DNA from: Beta vulgaris subsp. vulgaris | Lineage: Eukaryota; Streptophyta; Magnoliopsida; Caryophyllales; Amaranthaceae | NCBI RefSeq assembly: GCF_026745355.1 | Contig: NC_079202.1 | Coordinates: 26,028,123-26,092,122 of the forward strand | Direction of reading: 5' to 3' | Length of the DNA: 64,000 nucleotides | Shown here: piece after piece, positions 9,956-21,223 of the stretch | Numbering within the stretch: position 1 is the stretch's first letter | Layout: each line of letters begins with the position of its first letter | Translations under genes and position numbers: made by a program | The notes under the pieces: generated by a model | Told to the model about the DNA's origin: nothing | Databases searched by the model: none | Seen by the model: the letters and a program-made list of their open reading frames with translations, nothing else

Positions 9956-12920
9956 ATGTCGGACCAATCTGATAGCCAAAATGCTTTTACTAAGGCTTTT
10001 ATGTCCGAGAGTGACCCTTATTCCCCTTCAATTGATAATGACTCTATGTCTGACTTGAGCCCTGTGGGGAGGACTAGGCTGTTAACGGACATACCTTCCA
10101 CGATCAATAGGGAAAAAGAATTAAGATACAAGTTCCTTAACGACCCTTCCACTCCTGATGAGCATAATTTGACCTTGAGGTACTTGACCGCCAGCCAAAG
10201 TGGCGATAAACAGACGCTTAGAGAACTTAGGCACCAAATTCTGGCTAGGCGTTCTCGTAAACACCCACCAGTCGATGCCGTCCCCGGCCTTGACGTTGCC
10301 CCTCTTAGGGAACATGCATGGTTAGACAGTTTGGCGGATGCTGGGGTTAGGGTGCCGTCCAATTTTTACGACCGCTTGCAGAAGTTAGCGACTCCTATCC
10401 CTCCTGTTGTTAATTTAGGTGACGATAGTGATTCAATTGCTGTTGTTATGGCCCGCGATGATAATACCGAAGCTGTATATCAGCGCCGAACTGGTGATTC
10501 TTCTCGTTCCAAGGAACCATTAGTTGTTGAAGGTTCCTCTTCCGGTCGGCAAGATGAGGATGCCGTTGGCCCAGGGACAAATGCTCTTTGGCTGCCAGAG
10601 GATACTACTTCTGGCCCTCTCAGTGTAGAAATAGACGGGCTATGGCGTCAAGATGCCATAGACTTGGGATATCCTAGGGTTGCACGGAATTTGTATCATA
10701 TGCCATCTGATTATAGGTTGATTGTGCCGTCCGAGGGATCTATCATAACTGAGTATCCTCCCGGCCATGTGGCCGTTTACACTCATCATTTTGAATTCGG
10801 CCTTCGCTTCCCCCTGGACTCCTTTTTGGTCAAAATTTTGAATGCGTTCAACGTTTGCTTGGCGTAATTGACTCCGCTAGCGGTCTGTAACTTGATCGCG
10901 TACATTTGGGTTGTGCGCTTTTTGGACGTTCCTTAGACGGTAAATCTATTCCACCATATTCACTGGCTGAAGAAAAATGGGTCTTCGCGGCTTACCGGGT
11001 GGTGGTCGTTGATCACGGCCGACAAGAAAGATGACGGTTCAACCCAAAATGACCAGTTTGAAGGGTTGGCAGGATGCCTTCTTCTGGCTGAGAGTGCCTG
11101 ATGACTATCTTGTTCGTCGTCATTTCACAGAGCCTTCTCCTTATATGGAGCACCTGCCCTTGGAGCCGCTAACTGACGAAGTGTTAGCGGCATATGATTA
11201 TTTTGGCTCAGCAGATTACGACACCACTTACGACGATGGGAATATTGTTAGGTCTAAGGAGCCCCTGCACTGGCTTCCACATTCAAAGTACATTTTGGGA
11301 GATAGGCCTTTATCGGCCTTCTTGTTATCACCTGCTCACGAGAATAGTAAGTGTGCTGTCGAAATTGGTCTGTTTGATGACGACAATAAGACTCAACAGC
11401 ATTTTGTTTTGCATATACATGATTTTTGTAACCTTCCTTTGCTTGTTTGCAGGCTTTGACCATCTTGACCTCGGCGTTCTTGGCATCGACGAGGATAATC
11501 GTCCCCTAACTCACTTGCCAGCCACTCCTCCAATTGACTACGAGACAATGCATAACATCACCAATGGCCGTTGGGGAGGTAACCGTCATGGTCCTCAAAA
11601 CATCCGCAGGGGTCGCGGGCCGTCTACTAGCTCTCGCGTCCCTATGGTTGCTTCCAACCCGAATGCACCACCGTCTCCTGCCATCCCTCTCAGGCCCTCT
11701 ACCACCCGGAGTGTCAATAGGGGTACCCTGAATAGAAGGCGACCCCGGCAGCAAGTCCTTGTTGACTCTACCGCAAACAAGAGGCAGACATTGGGGGATC
11801 CCAGCACCTCTGCTGCTAATGAGGTGGTTCAGATAGAGGATCTGGACGTCGGCGCTACTAAAGAAGTTCGGCGGCTGGATGCAAATGCTGCCGGTCTAGG
11901 TACTGCTGGTGGCGCTTCTTTGCTGTCAAGATCGACTTCCTCTCTCTAGGAGAAGATGAGGGAGTTGATTGCTACTCCTAGCTTTCTCTCGGACTTTTCG
12001 CCCGATATCTTCTACCGATTTCGGGAATGGATCGAGACGGAAGTGCCGCTAAGTGATGCAGTGGTCGTCGCTTTTGCTCCCCAGACCGTCACCCCTGGCA
12101 AGATTTACCAGCCCAACTAGGACGTCAGGGAGGATGAGTCGCTGTATTCTGACATCCCTGAAAACAGTGGCATTCTTGCCTATCGTATTCTGAAGGGCAT
12201 GCAGGTGCCCCTGGACCATCCATCAGGCTCTCTAAAGAGTCATGCTGCTAGGCTAGCTCATGAACAGCTTGTGGTATGGCTTTTTACTTGGTTTTTTTTT
12301 TCATTAACGTCCTTCTCTTCCTTTCTCAGGCTAACAACGCTGCTATTGAGCTGATAGAGCAGTATCTAGAGTACCAAAGGTTGGCAGATACCTATAAGGC
12401 CTCCTTGGAGACTTGCCAGGGTCTGCTTAAGGACGCTGAGGATAAGCTGGTGCCGCTGGAGGACAAGGTGGTGACTCTAAGGGATAGCGCGGCTCTTCTA
12501 GAGGAAACAGAGGAAAACGTCAAGACGTTAACCAAAGTAGTGGAGGCCGCTATCAATGAGAAGGAGGTAGCTATGTTGGATGCCTCTACTGAGGCTGAGG
12601 CTCGGGGTGCCGCCAAAACAGTTGCTGACTTCAAAAGCTCGGATGAATATGTGGCGAAAATCCACAAAAGGTATGATGGCGGCTGGGCAGCTGCCATGAG
12701 GTGTGTCTGTAAGACCGTTCCCGGTTTTGACTAGAACGTTATTGAAGACGCTCATACTACCGGCCAACATCTTATGTCTTTTGAGGGGGACCCCAACTTT
12801 GCTGACGAGGATGCCATTGCTGATGTGGATCCTCGAGAGCCTCTGACGCCCGGACCTCCTCCCTCTTTAAGTTTTTGGCGGCCATCTCTCAACTCCTCAT
12901 GCTCCTCGAATAGTTTTTAA
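9956..12920 (+). pseudogene. Antisense extra ORF of the Tat/Retand element (Transposase_28-like), spliced, degraded
   Basis: The gene lies on the opposite strand to gag-pol, between pol and the 3' LTR, where Retand-type elements carry an antisense extra ORF. The centre of exon 1 (PPGHVAVYTHHFEFGLRFPL, about 10754-10815) matches the style of the Pfam family called putative gypsy-type transposon (PF04195). The C-terminal exon is a long coiled-coil-like segment rich in Glu, Leu and Lys (about 12330-12600). Two introns are visible: 11347-11452 (GTAAGT...TTTGCAG) and 12274-12329 (GTATGG...TTTCTCAG). A Pro/Arg/Ser-rich linker lies between them. Breaks are stops at 10865, near 10963, at 11947 and near 12118, a frameshift near 11030, and a stop at 12732 before the final TAA at 12918-12920. 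The function is unknown in the family. The intact ancestor probably encoded about 850-900 residues. Confidence 0.8.
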
Positions 12921-13196
12921 TCTTGCATTGTTCTTGTAATACTTTTTGATATTTTATATTGTAATCCGCCTTTTGCTGGCGTTTGTAAATAATTAGTTTT
13001 TTAGTTTTGCTAAGTACTTTATTCCAATCAAAAACCTCTTTTTACATTGGCCGCCACTGGTATATCTTTTTGTTGTTGGCCGTCAAGCTAGTAGCTTTTA
13101 TTTTATGGAGAAGTACTTTCTTATTTCCTTGTTTTCATGCTTTTCTTGCTATATTGGGGCCTGTATGCTTGTATGGTTAATTGTCTGTTCCTTTAC
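12921..13196. other. Non-coding spacer downstream of the extra ORF
   Basis: No gene is seen. AT-rich sequence follows the stop and could hold the 3' end of the antisense transcript. No clear polyadenylation signal decides this. Confidence 0.4.
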
Positions 13197-13510
13197 GCTA
13201 GGTCTGTCGTGTGACCTTTATTGCATTTGGCCTGTCATATGGCGTTCATTTTAGTGCTAGGTCTGTCATATGACCGTTAACGCACTTAGCCTTTTATATG
13301 GCTTTTTTTTTGTGCTAGGTCTGTCATATGACCGTTAACGCACTTAGCATGTTATATGGCTTTTTACTTTTGTGCTGGGTCTGTCATATGACCATTAACG
13401 CACTTAGCCTGTCATATGGCTTCTTACTTTTGTGCTAGGTCTGTAATTTGACCGTTAACGCACTTAGCCTGTTATATGGCTTTTTATTTGGTTAAGGCCT
13501 GTCATATGGC
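13197..13510. repeat. 59-60 bp tandem array, about five copies, with paired palindromes
   Basis: Units begin GCTAGGTCTGTCATATGACC at about 13197, 13256, 13314, 13374 and 13434, and a partial unit follows at about 13493. Each unit contains the palindrome GTCATATGAC (or a variant) and, some 25 bp on, a TATATGGC or CATATGGC half. The array lies between the 3' end of the extra ORF and the end of pol, the point where the two opposing transcripts converge. Confidence 0.85.
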
Positions 13511-13608
13511 TGCTTTTAAACAACATGCGAGAATAAAGATAAGAATATTAACAGAACGTTGGCAAAAGTTATATTATTCACATAACTCAATCAAAGGCTC
13601 TCGGCCCA

Positions 13609-14651
13609 TTACATTTTTCTTAAGTAAACGTAATACTTTTTCAAAACATCAGCATTCCAACAGTTTTTGAGTTCTTCTCCGTCCATTCCCTTAAGGATAA
13701 AGGAACCGGGACCAATCTTCCGAGCAAATATATGGCCCTTCATAGCGGTTAATTTTCCTTCAGCATGTGCTTTTCCGGTAGCGGCCGTTCTTCGTAGGAC
13801 TAGCTCGCCTTCTGCTAACGGCCTTTCCATGACCTTCTTGTTATATGCTTTGCTGATCCTATCCTTATACATTGCTACTCTCAATTCTGCCCTTAGTCTT
13901 ATCTCGAGCAAGAAGTCGAGATTTTCCCTCAATGCCTGATCATTCTTCTCTAGGATCTGATGTTTAATCCGGTAAGTGGGTAGCCCTACGTCCACTTGTA
14001 ATACTGCTTCTGCGCCAAAGGCCAGCCTGAAAGGGCTTTCCTCTGTCGACTCTTTTTCAGTTGTTCTATTTACTCATAGGACGGCCGATACCATCTCGGC
14101 CCACTTCCCTTTGAACTCATCCAACTTCTTCTTTAAAGCATTAAAAATCTGTTTGTTAGCGGCTTCTGCTTGACCGTTACTCCGCGGATGACATACTGCT
14201 GAATAGGCGAATTTGACCCGGAAATCTGTGAGAAAAGCTTGGATGGGCCGACAGTCAAATTGAACTCCGTGATCGAACAAGATTGCTGCTGGGATACCAA
14301 ATCTAGTCATGATATTATGCCAAATAAACTTCTTTATCTAGTTTGCCTTTATCTTTGATGTCGGCTCCGCTTCTATCCACTTTGTAAAATAGTCAATTCC
14401 CACAATTAGGAAGCACTGTCTCCCGTCGCGGTAGTGAATGGCTCCAAGATATCCATCCCCCATTGAGCGAATGGTATCGGGCACATAATTTGCTGCAAGA
14501 CGTTCGCGTGTCTATTTATCACAGGAGCAAATTTCTGGCACTTATCACACTTCTTCAAGTAGCTTTGTGCATCCGCTAGCATGATAGGCCAATAGAATCC
14601 GGCTCTTAATGCCTTCAGAGCCAGTGCCTTTCCTCCAATGTGGTTTCCCAA
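13609..14651 (-). pseudogene. Integrase of the Tat/Retand element
   Basis: Minus-strand frames give the zinc-binding end (KKCDKCQKFAP), the core start (WGMDILEPF) and, after frame breaks, the core middle (ILFDHGVQFD) and CHPRSNGQAEAANK at about 14180-14130. The C-terminal chromatin-proximal part ends near 13609 (GPGSFILKGMDGEELKNCWNADVLKKYY). Three separate frames are needed, with frameshifts near 14410 and 14320 and a stop or frameshift near 14070. The protein is not made intact. This copy retains the half of integrase that the + strand copy at 8767 has lost. Confidence 0.85.
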
Positions 14652-14879
14652 ATTCCTTCGTGGATTTCCTCTATTATTTTCACGGCCTCAGCAGCTGTTG
14701 CACATTTTAATAATGACAACCTAAATGACTTTTTGTACAGCTCGTTCTGGTATATTACATACCAATTTGCCCGTTTTCGCAGCTTCTTAGCAGACATAGG
14801 ATCGGCCGGGAGCGCTCCCGTCAGCTTGTACTCCACTAGCTCTGTGAACCACTCCCCTTGCTGATCTATGCTGTTTATC

Positions 14880-15330
14880 ACGACTACCTTCTAAGTGATG
14901 CTTTTTTCTTTTAGGATGTCAATAACCACCATCCCTTCAATAGTGACAGAATATGAACTGGCGAGTTTTGACAGTGCATCCGCTTTCATATTCTCGACCC
15001 TAGGGATTGCCTCAACCTCAAACTGCTCAAGCTGAGCTATTACCTCTTTGGCCTTCTCCACATACTTTATCATATTGGCCTCTCGAGCCTCAAATTCTCC
15101 TCTAAGTTGGCCGCTAACCAATTGTGAATCTGTTGTCAAGAGGACGCTCTTAGCTCCTGCTGCGATGCATATTCTCAGTCCGACAATGGTTGCCTCATAT
15201 TCTGACTCATTTTTTGAGGCTGGAATGCAAACTTGATCGCGTATTCAAAAATGTTTCCTTCTGGGCTGGTTATCACGATTCCGGCCAATGATCCACTCGC
15301 GGCTGAAGAGCTATCAACCTCCAGTAGCCA
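14880..15330 (-). pseudogene. Second (archaeal-type) RNase H domain of the Tat/Retand element
   Basis: The minus strand reads WLLEVDSSSAAS near 15340-15300 and then TTDSQLVSGQLRGEF near 15139-15090. It continues to a VENMKADALSKLA tail near 15000-14960, followed by a stop near 14891. These are the landmarks of the additional RNase H found after RT-RNase H in Tat elements. A frameshift near 15175-15200 separates its first and second parts. Asp residues at the start and in TTDS are conserved. Confidence 0.8.
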
Positions 15331-16640
15331 TGATTCTTTTTCTTCCATCTCGTCCTCTTCATATGTTTCTGTTATGAAATTCGCCAATACCCGAGCCTTT
15401 ATGGCCGTTCGCGGCCTATACTGGATATCATACTCCCACAACTCAACGGCCCAGTTCAGCAAACGTCTAGATGTATCCATTCTTTGCAGCACTTTCTCTA
15501 GCGGTTGATTCGTTAGTACTTGTATTGGATGGCAGTCAAAATAGGGTCTAAGCTTTCTGGCCGCTATGACAATTGCCAATGCCATTTTCTCAATCATCTC
15601 TAAGCGGCCTTCTGCGCCGTTAAGGATGTCGCTGACAAAATATATGGGATGCTGCGGCTTCTCTTTTTCCACTTGCAATACCACCGCTACAGTTTTAGGC
15701 GAGCCCGAGATATATAATTGCAATGTATCTTCAGTCTCGGGCCTTGATATTGTTGGCAGTTTTGTTAGATGTTCTTTGACGGCCAAGAAGGCATTACTCT
15801 GCTCCTCTCCCCATTCAAACTTCTTTTTTTCCTCTTAACAGTGTGAAAAATGGGAGAGCCTTATCAACTAATTTTGGGATGAATCTTGTCAAGGCAGCCA
15901 TTCTTACCGTCAATCTTTGGATGTCCTTGACCCCTCTTGGCTCCGGGAGGTTCATGATTGCTTGAACCTTGTCTGGGTTCGCATTAATGCCTCTTTTGCT
16001 GACCATAAACCCTAAGAACTTCCCTGCTCCTACGCCGAAGACACATTTCTTTGGGTTTAACTTCATTTTGTATTTTTTCAACGTGCTGAATGATTCCTCC
16101 AAATCCGCCAAGTGCTCGCAGTCAGTTTTACTTTTCACAATGGAATCGTCCACATATACTTCTATGTTGCGTCCTTTCTGGTCTGCGAAGACCTTATCGA
16201 CCAACTTCTTATAGGTCGCGCCAGCGTTTCTCAAACCTAAAGGCATTGCCTTGTAATTATATACACCTCCATCTGTAATGAATGTCGTTTTCTTGCTATC
16301 CTCTTTTAGCAGACTGATCTGATGATACCCTGAGAACGCGTCCATAAAGCTCAGCAAGGCATGCCCGCTAATGGAATCTACTAGCTGGTCAATCCTTGGC
16401 AAAGGGTAGCAATCCTTTGGGCATGCTCGATTCAGATTTGTGAAGTCCACACACATGCGCCATTGGCCGTTGGCTTTTTTCACCATTACTACGTTCGCCA
16501 GCCATTCTGGATAGTCGCACGGTTCAATGAAGTCGGCCGCTATCAACTTCTCCACCTCTTCTTTGATTGCTTTGTTCTTCTCGGTTGAAAAAGCCCTTTT
16601 CTTCTACTTTATTGGGCGGACTGCGCTGTCGACGTTTAGA
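15175..16640 (-). pseudogene. RT and first RNase H of the Tat/Retand element
   Basis: RT is open from 16555 down to 15815 with CPKDCYPLPRIDQLVD (near 16430-16390), FMDAFSGYHQI and the YVDD catalytic box at about 16156-16145. RNase H follows after a frameshift near 15835-15790 in an A/T homopolymer. An in-frame stop lies just upstream of the open part (near 16603, in the segment before KRAFSTEKNK). It closely matches the + strand copy at 6480-7830 but lacks that copy's small deletion near 7176. Confidence 0.88.
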
Positions 16641-16661
16641 CGATGAACCATCACGGTGGGT

Positions 16662-17153
16662 TTATTCCCGGCATCTCATCCGCCGAGAAGGCGAATATGT
16701 CATCATTTTCTTTAGAGTTACCACTAAACGGTCATCATGAGGATAAACGACATGCTTGGCATCCTCCAGAGTAAATAACATCGCTGGCATTGATGGCGTC
16801 TTCTTCCATGGCAGACTTTCATTGAAGTTGACATGATGCCTGAATTCTTTCAAGCTTGCTTTTGCCCCATTTATACTTCCTCCATGGATGGGACCACCGC
16901 TAATTACATGGATCTCGTTGATCCGAGACTGGACATTATGGTTTGCTGGCTTTATCAAATCTCCCTCTTTAGTCTGAGCTTTGTATTGGCTGAAGTAACC
17001 TCTTCTTATTAAATCCTCCAAATTGTCTTTTAGATGCCGACAATCTTCAGTCAGATGGTCGTGATCCCCATGGAAATCACACGACTTACTCTTATCGCGG
17101 TTCTTGTGGAACATCTGCCTCGGATGCTGCCATTTGTCATTATCTTTGTTCAT
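16662..17153 (-). pseudogene. Gag zinc-knuckle end fused by deletion to the pre-RT region; protease missing
   Basis: The minus frame opens with a basic segment and a zinc-binding motif C-x2-H-x3-H-x4-C (SCDFHGDHDHLTEDC). It continues through FNESLPWKKTPSMPAML to a VVTLK stretch and then jumps directly to sequence that in the + copy lies just before RT. Compared with the + copy, bases equivalent to 5844-6487 are gone, which is the whole aspartic protease. The join is near 16710-16712, with about 2 bp of shared sequence at the ends. The frame shifts at the join and ends soon after. Confidence 0.82.
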
Positions 17154-17323
17154 CAGGAAAATCTGACTTCTTGAGGTGGTGAGTTGAGTGTACGCATCAA
17201 ATTTCTCCGATCGCGGTCATATCTCTCATTTTCTCTTTCTCGGTCATTCCCTCTTTTGACCATATTTGATTCCTGCCTTCTTTCATCTCGGTCGCGGTCA
17301 CTCTCGCGACCCTTTTCTTTTTT

Positions 17324-18416
17324 CTACTCATCTTCCGTCTTATCAAATTCACGGTTGCCTACTACCTTATCGAACTCTTCTCCTCTGATGTAGTCATTGG
17401 CCTTGCCAAGGACTGGACCCAAAGATGTATATGATTCCCGGCCCAGGTACTTCCGGAATGGCGGTCCTTCCTTAAGCCCCGTCATCAGAGCTAACACAAC
17501 CACATCCTGTTGCAGTCTGGGTATCGAAACCGCTTCGACATTGAAACGGCCAATATAATCCCTTAAACTTTCATTTACACCTTGCTTGACAGACCGTAAT
17601 TCTCCAGTAGTACGCTCACGGCGCCTATTGCTTACAAAGTGTGTACTGAATGTGGATGATAGCTGACAGAAGCTAGAGATGCTACCTAGTTTGAGACTTT
17701 TAAACCACGTCTGAGCTATCCTAGTCATAGTGGAAGAGAAGACCTTACACCAGATGGCGTCCACCTGCGTGTAAAGGAACATATGACCTTCATAAGCCGC
17801 CACATGATCATCTGGATCAGATGTGCCGTCATACTTAGAGGACGGCATCTGTTCTCGTCATGGGATGGTTCAATATTTCGAGAGTGAAGGGAGAGAGCTT
17901 GGGCTTGATAAGAAGGTGACCCCCTGCCGAGTAGTTACTAGAACCGGTGGCACTGTACTCACGGCGGGAGTAACCCTGAGTCTCTTCTTCAGAGTGGTAT
18001 AACTCCTCTGTCTCCAAAGTCGCTTCCTCATAGTCAGACCGGTCTATCTTCTTCTCCATCTCACGTCCGTCTTTACCCAAGGACTGCATCTTTCGAAGCG
18101 TGGTGCTGTCAGCGTTCCTACCGGCCGTAGCCAGTGGTCGCTTACGGGTTCCGCCAAGCTGTTGAGTAGGTGGAGTACTCTGCTGAGGATTACTAGTTAA
18201 CATCTGTATAAAGGACGCTACAGTTTGTAACTGTTCAGGAGAGAATTGACTCAGTTGAGCCAAGTTAAAAGGTATGTTACTGTTCAGAGTCCGCTCTTCT
18301 GGCGTCCGATAATTGAATTGCGGGTTTCCTAGCACCCCGGTGATAACTGGCTGCGATGATGTCTGACCGACGTCCATTTCCTGGGTACCGTGACCGGTAT
18401 TGTTTGCGTCACCCAT
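17324..18416 (-). pseudogene. Gag of the Tat/Retand element
   Basis: The first frame (18416-17835, 193 codons) starts shortly after the PBS and has a Gln/Ser/Thr-rich N-terminus and an acidic Glu-rich part. The second frame (17848-17324) carries the retrotransposon gag core: YDGTSDPDDHVAAYEGHMFL, then WFKSLKLGSISSF, and LKEGPPFRKYL toward the end. The two overlap by a few bases in different frames, so a single frameshift near 17840 breaks the gene. Stops near 17324 separate it from the zinc-knuckle segment. In an intact element these make one nucleocapsid polyprotein. Confidence 0.83.
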
Positions 18417-18442
18417 AACTATTTCCCTGAAAGGCTAGGAAA

Positions 18443-18461
18443 TCCCCTCCTTCTAGCGCCA
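18443..18461 (-). promoter_or_regulatory. Primer binding site of the Tat/Retand element
   Basis: The minus strand reads TGGCGCTAGAAGGAGGGGA three bases after the 5' LTR end. The TGGCGC start and position are those of a tRNA primer site. The matching tRNA cannot be assigned with certainty by eye. Confidence 0.75.
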
Positions 18462-18464
18462 AAT

Positions 18465-18950
18465 TGTTTCGGTGTTAAAACGGTTGACGTCCTCAGTAGA
18501 GTCCACCAAAGAAGTGGAGTGACGTCCTTGCTGTGTGATTGCACAATATGCAAACGTGAGCTACCCTTGGGGTGGTTGTGAGGAAACCCCCTCCGTCGCT
18601 CAAGTCAGTAATGGTCCCACTAGGATTCAGAGAGAGAAAACTTAGAATGAGAGATAAGCTATTTTTAGTATCAGAGAATGTACCTGCAGAATAGTACTAT
18701 TAGGGTATTTATAGAAGTAATATTCTTCTAACAGGGCGTATAATCCTTCGACACGTGTAGGGCTGTGACGCACTTGACAGGTGGGAAGATTCCCTCCTTT
18801 TGTCTTGTTAGGCGTCCGCCAACGTTGCCGGCCATCGGGGATGAACTGACTTTGGTGGAGCTGTAGATGACTTTAACGTGCTCGCGTCTTCTATCGTGCT
18901 CGCGGACACTTCATGTGTGGCCGCTAATGCACTTGGGTTATACCCATACA
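18465..18950 (-). repeat. 5' LTR of the Tat/Retand element
   Basis: This is the partner of 8768-9252, 486 bp, with minus-strand ends TGTATGGG and GAAACA. A TATA-like stretch (TCTATAAATACC on the minus strand, near 18713) is a reasonable promoter for gag-pol. Confidence 0.88.
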
Positions 18951-19154
18951 AGTTTCTTCTAATCTAATTATTTCTTACTATTTATGTTTTTAATTTTGTA
19001 TATTGATTTGAATTTTCTTTAAATTTTTTGGATTCCATGTCCGTATAATGTTTTATTGTGGTTTAGATATCGAGTTTTGTGATTTTTTAATGTTGATCTA
19101 TGCCTTTTTCTCTATATGCAGTGTTGTAGGAGCATTACATGGTGTTTTTAATAG
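18951..19154. other. AT-rich flank, no feature seen
   Basis: I see no coding frame and no repeat with recognisable ends. It does not continue the integrase that the element at 8768 interrupts. Confidence 0.4.
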
Positions 19155-21223
19155 TGTCACACCCAAAAACTAGTCAAAATCGAGTCATGCCTATATGTTG
19201 TCTTTGATTTGGGTTTACTTTTTGACTTCAATGGAGCTTTATGAATTAACACAAAGCATGATCGCATAAGCACTAGAGTCAGTTGTATTTGTGTTGGAAG
19301 AATTACAGTAGAGCGTAAGTCTTTTTTTCGAAATTAATGAAATTGAAATTTACTCAAAATTAATCAAGTTTTCGTTTTGTGCCTAAAATCATTGTCAAAG
19401 CGACGAACACTGGCCGGTTTGTTTATTAGTGTTTAGATGTTGCCTAAAATAGATGTTGATTTTCTATCTTTGTTCAATCTCTGTGGATTTCTGGATTAAA
19501 ATGTAGCTAGTTCATTGGAGTTTTTCTAGCTCTTGGATCAACGACTCTAATTAATGCTCCTCATGTCCATTCATACCACATTAATCATAGAGTCATTTAA
19601 CATGCTTTCTAAGGTACAATACCCAAATCTTTACTTCTTGTAACATCTTTGTTACACTATAGAGCAAATAATAAAAATCCAATAATCATGCTCATGATAC
19701 GATAGAATTACGCATTACAATGCCACATATCAATTTCCAATCATAAACATGTTACCAAACAATCTCAGCAATCACAATTGTTCCCTATCATGATTCTAGG
19801 TTTCAATCGAATAATTCACAACCTAACATGATACTAATAATTGCAACTAAACTGATACGCGTACGTACCTTGTAACGAATTCACTGCCTAAACAAATGTT
19901 CCGCTTATGAAATTGTGACTTAAACAAGGAAGTACTTCAGTTCTACGTCCTTGATAATATTATCAAATAATACGTGACTAGCTATATCGACTTAGTATTT
20001 CGAAGTATAAACAACAACTAATCTCATTGTTCATTAACTTCCTTTTCTTTCCTAACTCTATTGAGCTTAGGGTCTTTTAAGAGTCAATGTTAGTGAGCCA
20101 AATGATTTTAGTTAACTCAGTAATATAACACCTTTACCAACTCCATTAAGTCTTATGTCCAATATACTACTAAAATCAGGTTTACATAGCAAGGTCATTA
20201 TAACTTCCCAACTAATAATCAATAATCTACCTTCGTAACTTTATACCTTACTTATTTACAAAACCTTAAATCAGATAACAACTTAAATCAAATTACCAAC
20301 TTAAACTAATTATACAAACATAATTAATTAATAATTTACTCAAATTACAAATTAATCAACTTAAAACTTAATATAATAGAAAAACAGATTATACAATTTT
20401 AAAATGAATATAATATCATATTATACATATTAGGTTTTTATACCACTTAATCACGCTAAACACCGACAACTGAATTCTGGCATCCCTCGCTCACGCACCG
20501 TACGCACGACACACCACGGGTCTCGGCCCTCGCGTGACTCGCACACCACAGCAGCGATTTTGCTTTGCATCACACCCAGATTCGTCGCACAGCGACTTCG
20601 TCGAAGGCTCGCACAACCCTTCGAGTGTCTCGCACCACTCTCGAGCATCGCTCGCTCTCGCATAACACTCGAACGTGAATTGCTCGCACAAGATTTCGCT
20701 CACTCGCGCAGACCTTCGAACGCCACACACAATAATAACCGCAAAACCCTCGTAATTCGTCGCACACACCACAGCGACACTCGCACAACCTTCGTGATTC
20801 GTTACACACACCACAGCGACACTCGCACAACCTCCTCGCACACCTCGAACCACGACCCTCATACACTTGCTCGCACGCCTTCGACGAGGTTCCGAGAAGG
20901 AACATGTCGTCGGAGAAGGAGAAAAAGAAGAGAGGATTAGAGAGAGAAACAACTGAGAAGGAAAGAGAGATTGAGAGAGAGAGAGAAATTGGGTGTGACG
21001 GCTGAGAGAGAGAATTAGGTCTAGTAGGAATCGGTTAATTTATTTACTCCGACATTAAAATAAACCGAATGATAATAGAATTACTTTAAAATTGTAAGTG
21101 TACTCAAACTGTATTATTATTTTATTATTATTTTTTTGTAAATTATACTAAAATACCTTTCAATTATATTCTTTATATTTCCTTATTTATAAAGAAATAA
21201 CTCCAAAAATACGAAGTATTACA
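19155..21223 (-). mobile_element. Probable solo or truncated gypsy LTR
   Basis: On the minus strand it starts TGTAATACTTCG, a start typical of plant chromovirus (Tekay-like) LTRs, and ends GGGTGTGACA, about 2.07 kb. The middle of the minus strand has a (TC)n-rich leader-like part (about 21010-20920), followed by a GC-rich, repeat-bearing part (20900-20470) and a long AT-rich tail. It abuts LINE coding sequence at 21224. The flanks (AATAG at 19150-19154 and CCCTA at 21224-21228) do not match, so no target duplication supports the ends. The Cys/Arg-rich ORFs inside it are composition artefacts. Confidence 0.42.
20749..20844. repeat. Two-copy direct repeat of about 46 bp in the GC-rich segment
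   Basis: A unit with ATTCGTCGCACACACCACAG and then CGACACTCGCACAACCT is followed at once by a near-identical unit (ATTCGTTACACACACCACAG). A looser continuation of CTCGCACAAC motifs spans 20580-20870. Confidence 0.7.

Larger units (their letters stand above)
8768..18950 (-). mobile_element. Nearly complete Tat/Retand-type Ty3/gypsy element (minus strand)
   Basis: Reading the minus strand, the order is 5' LTR (18950-18465), PBS, gag, degraded pol, a 59-bp tandem array, an antisense extra ORF, PPT and 3' LTR (9252-8768), about 10.2 kb in all. The two LTRs are clearly the same sequence with scattered substitutions and small indels. The flanks AATTT (8763-8767) and AGTTT (18951-18955) could be a diverged 5-bp target duplication, but the sequence right of 18950 does not continue the + strand integrase that stops at 8767. 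The original site has therefore been rearranged or the flank deleted. The internal protease is missing (junction near 16711), making it non-autonomous even before other mutations. Confidence 0.85.

Noticed and set aside
10018..10362. Minus-strand ORFs of 60-114 codons opposite the extra ORF
   Set aside because: Shadow frames of the + strand extra ORF, which has the domain match and introns.
13197..13510. CRISPR-like regular array
   Set aside because: There are no distinct spacers. Whole 59-60 bp units repeat, inside a plant retrotransposon.
20491..20952. Cysteine- and arginine-rich ORFs on both strands
   Set aside because: They are translations of a GC-rich CTCGCACAAC-type repeat within a probable LTR, open in several frames at once.
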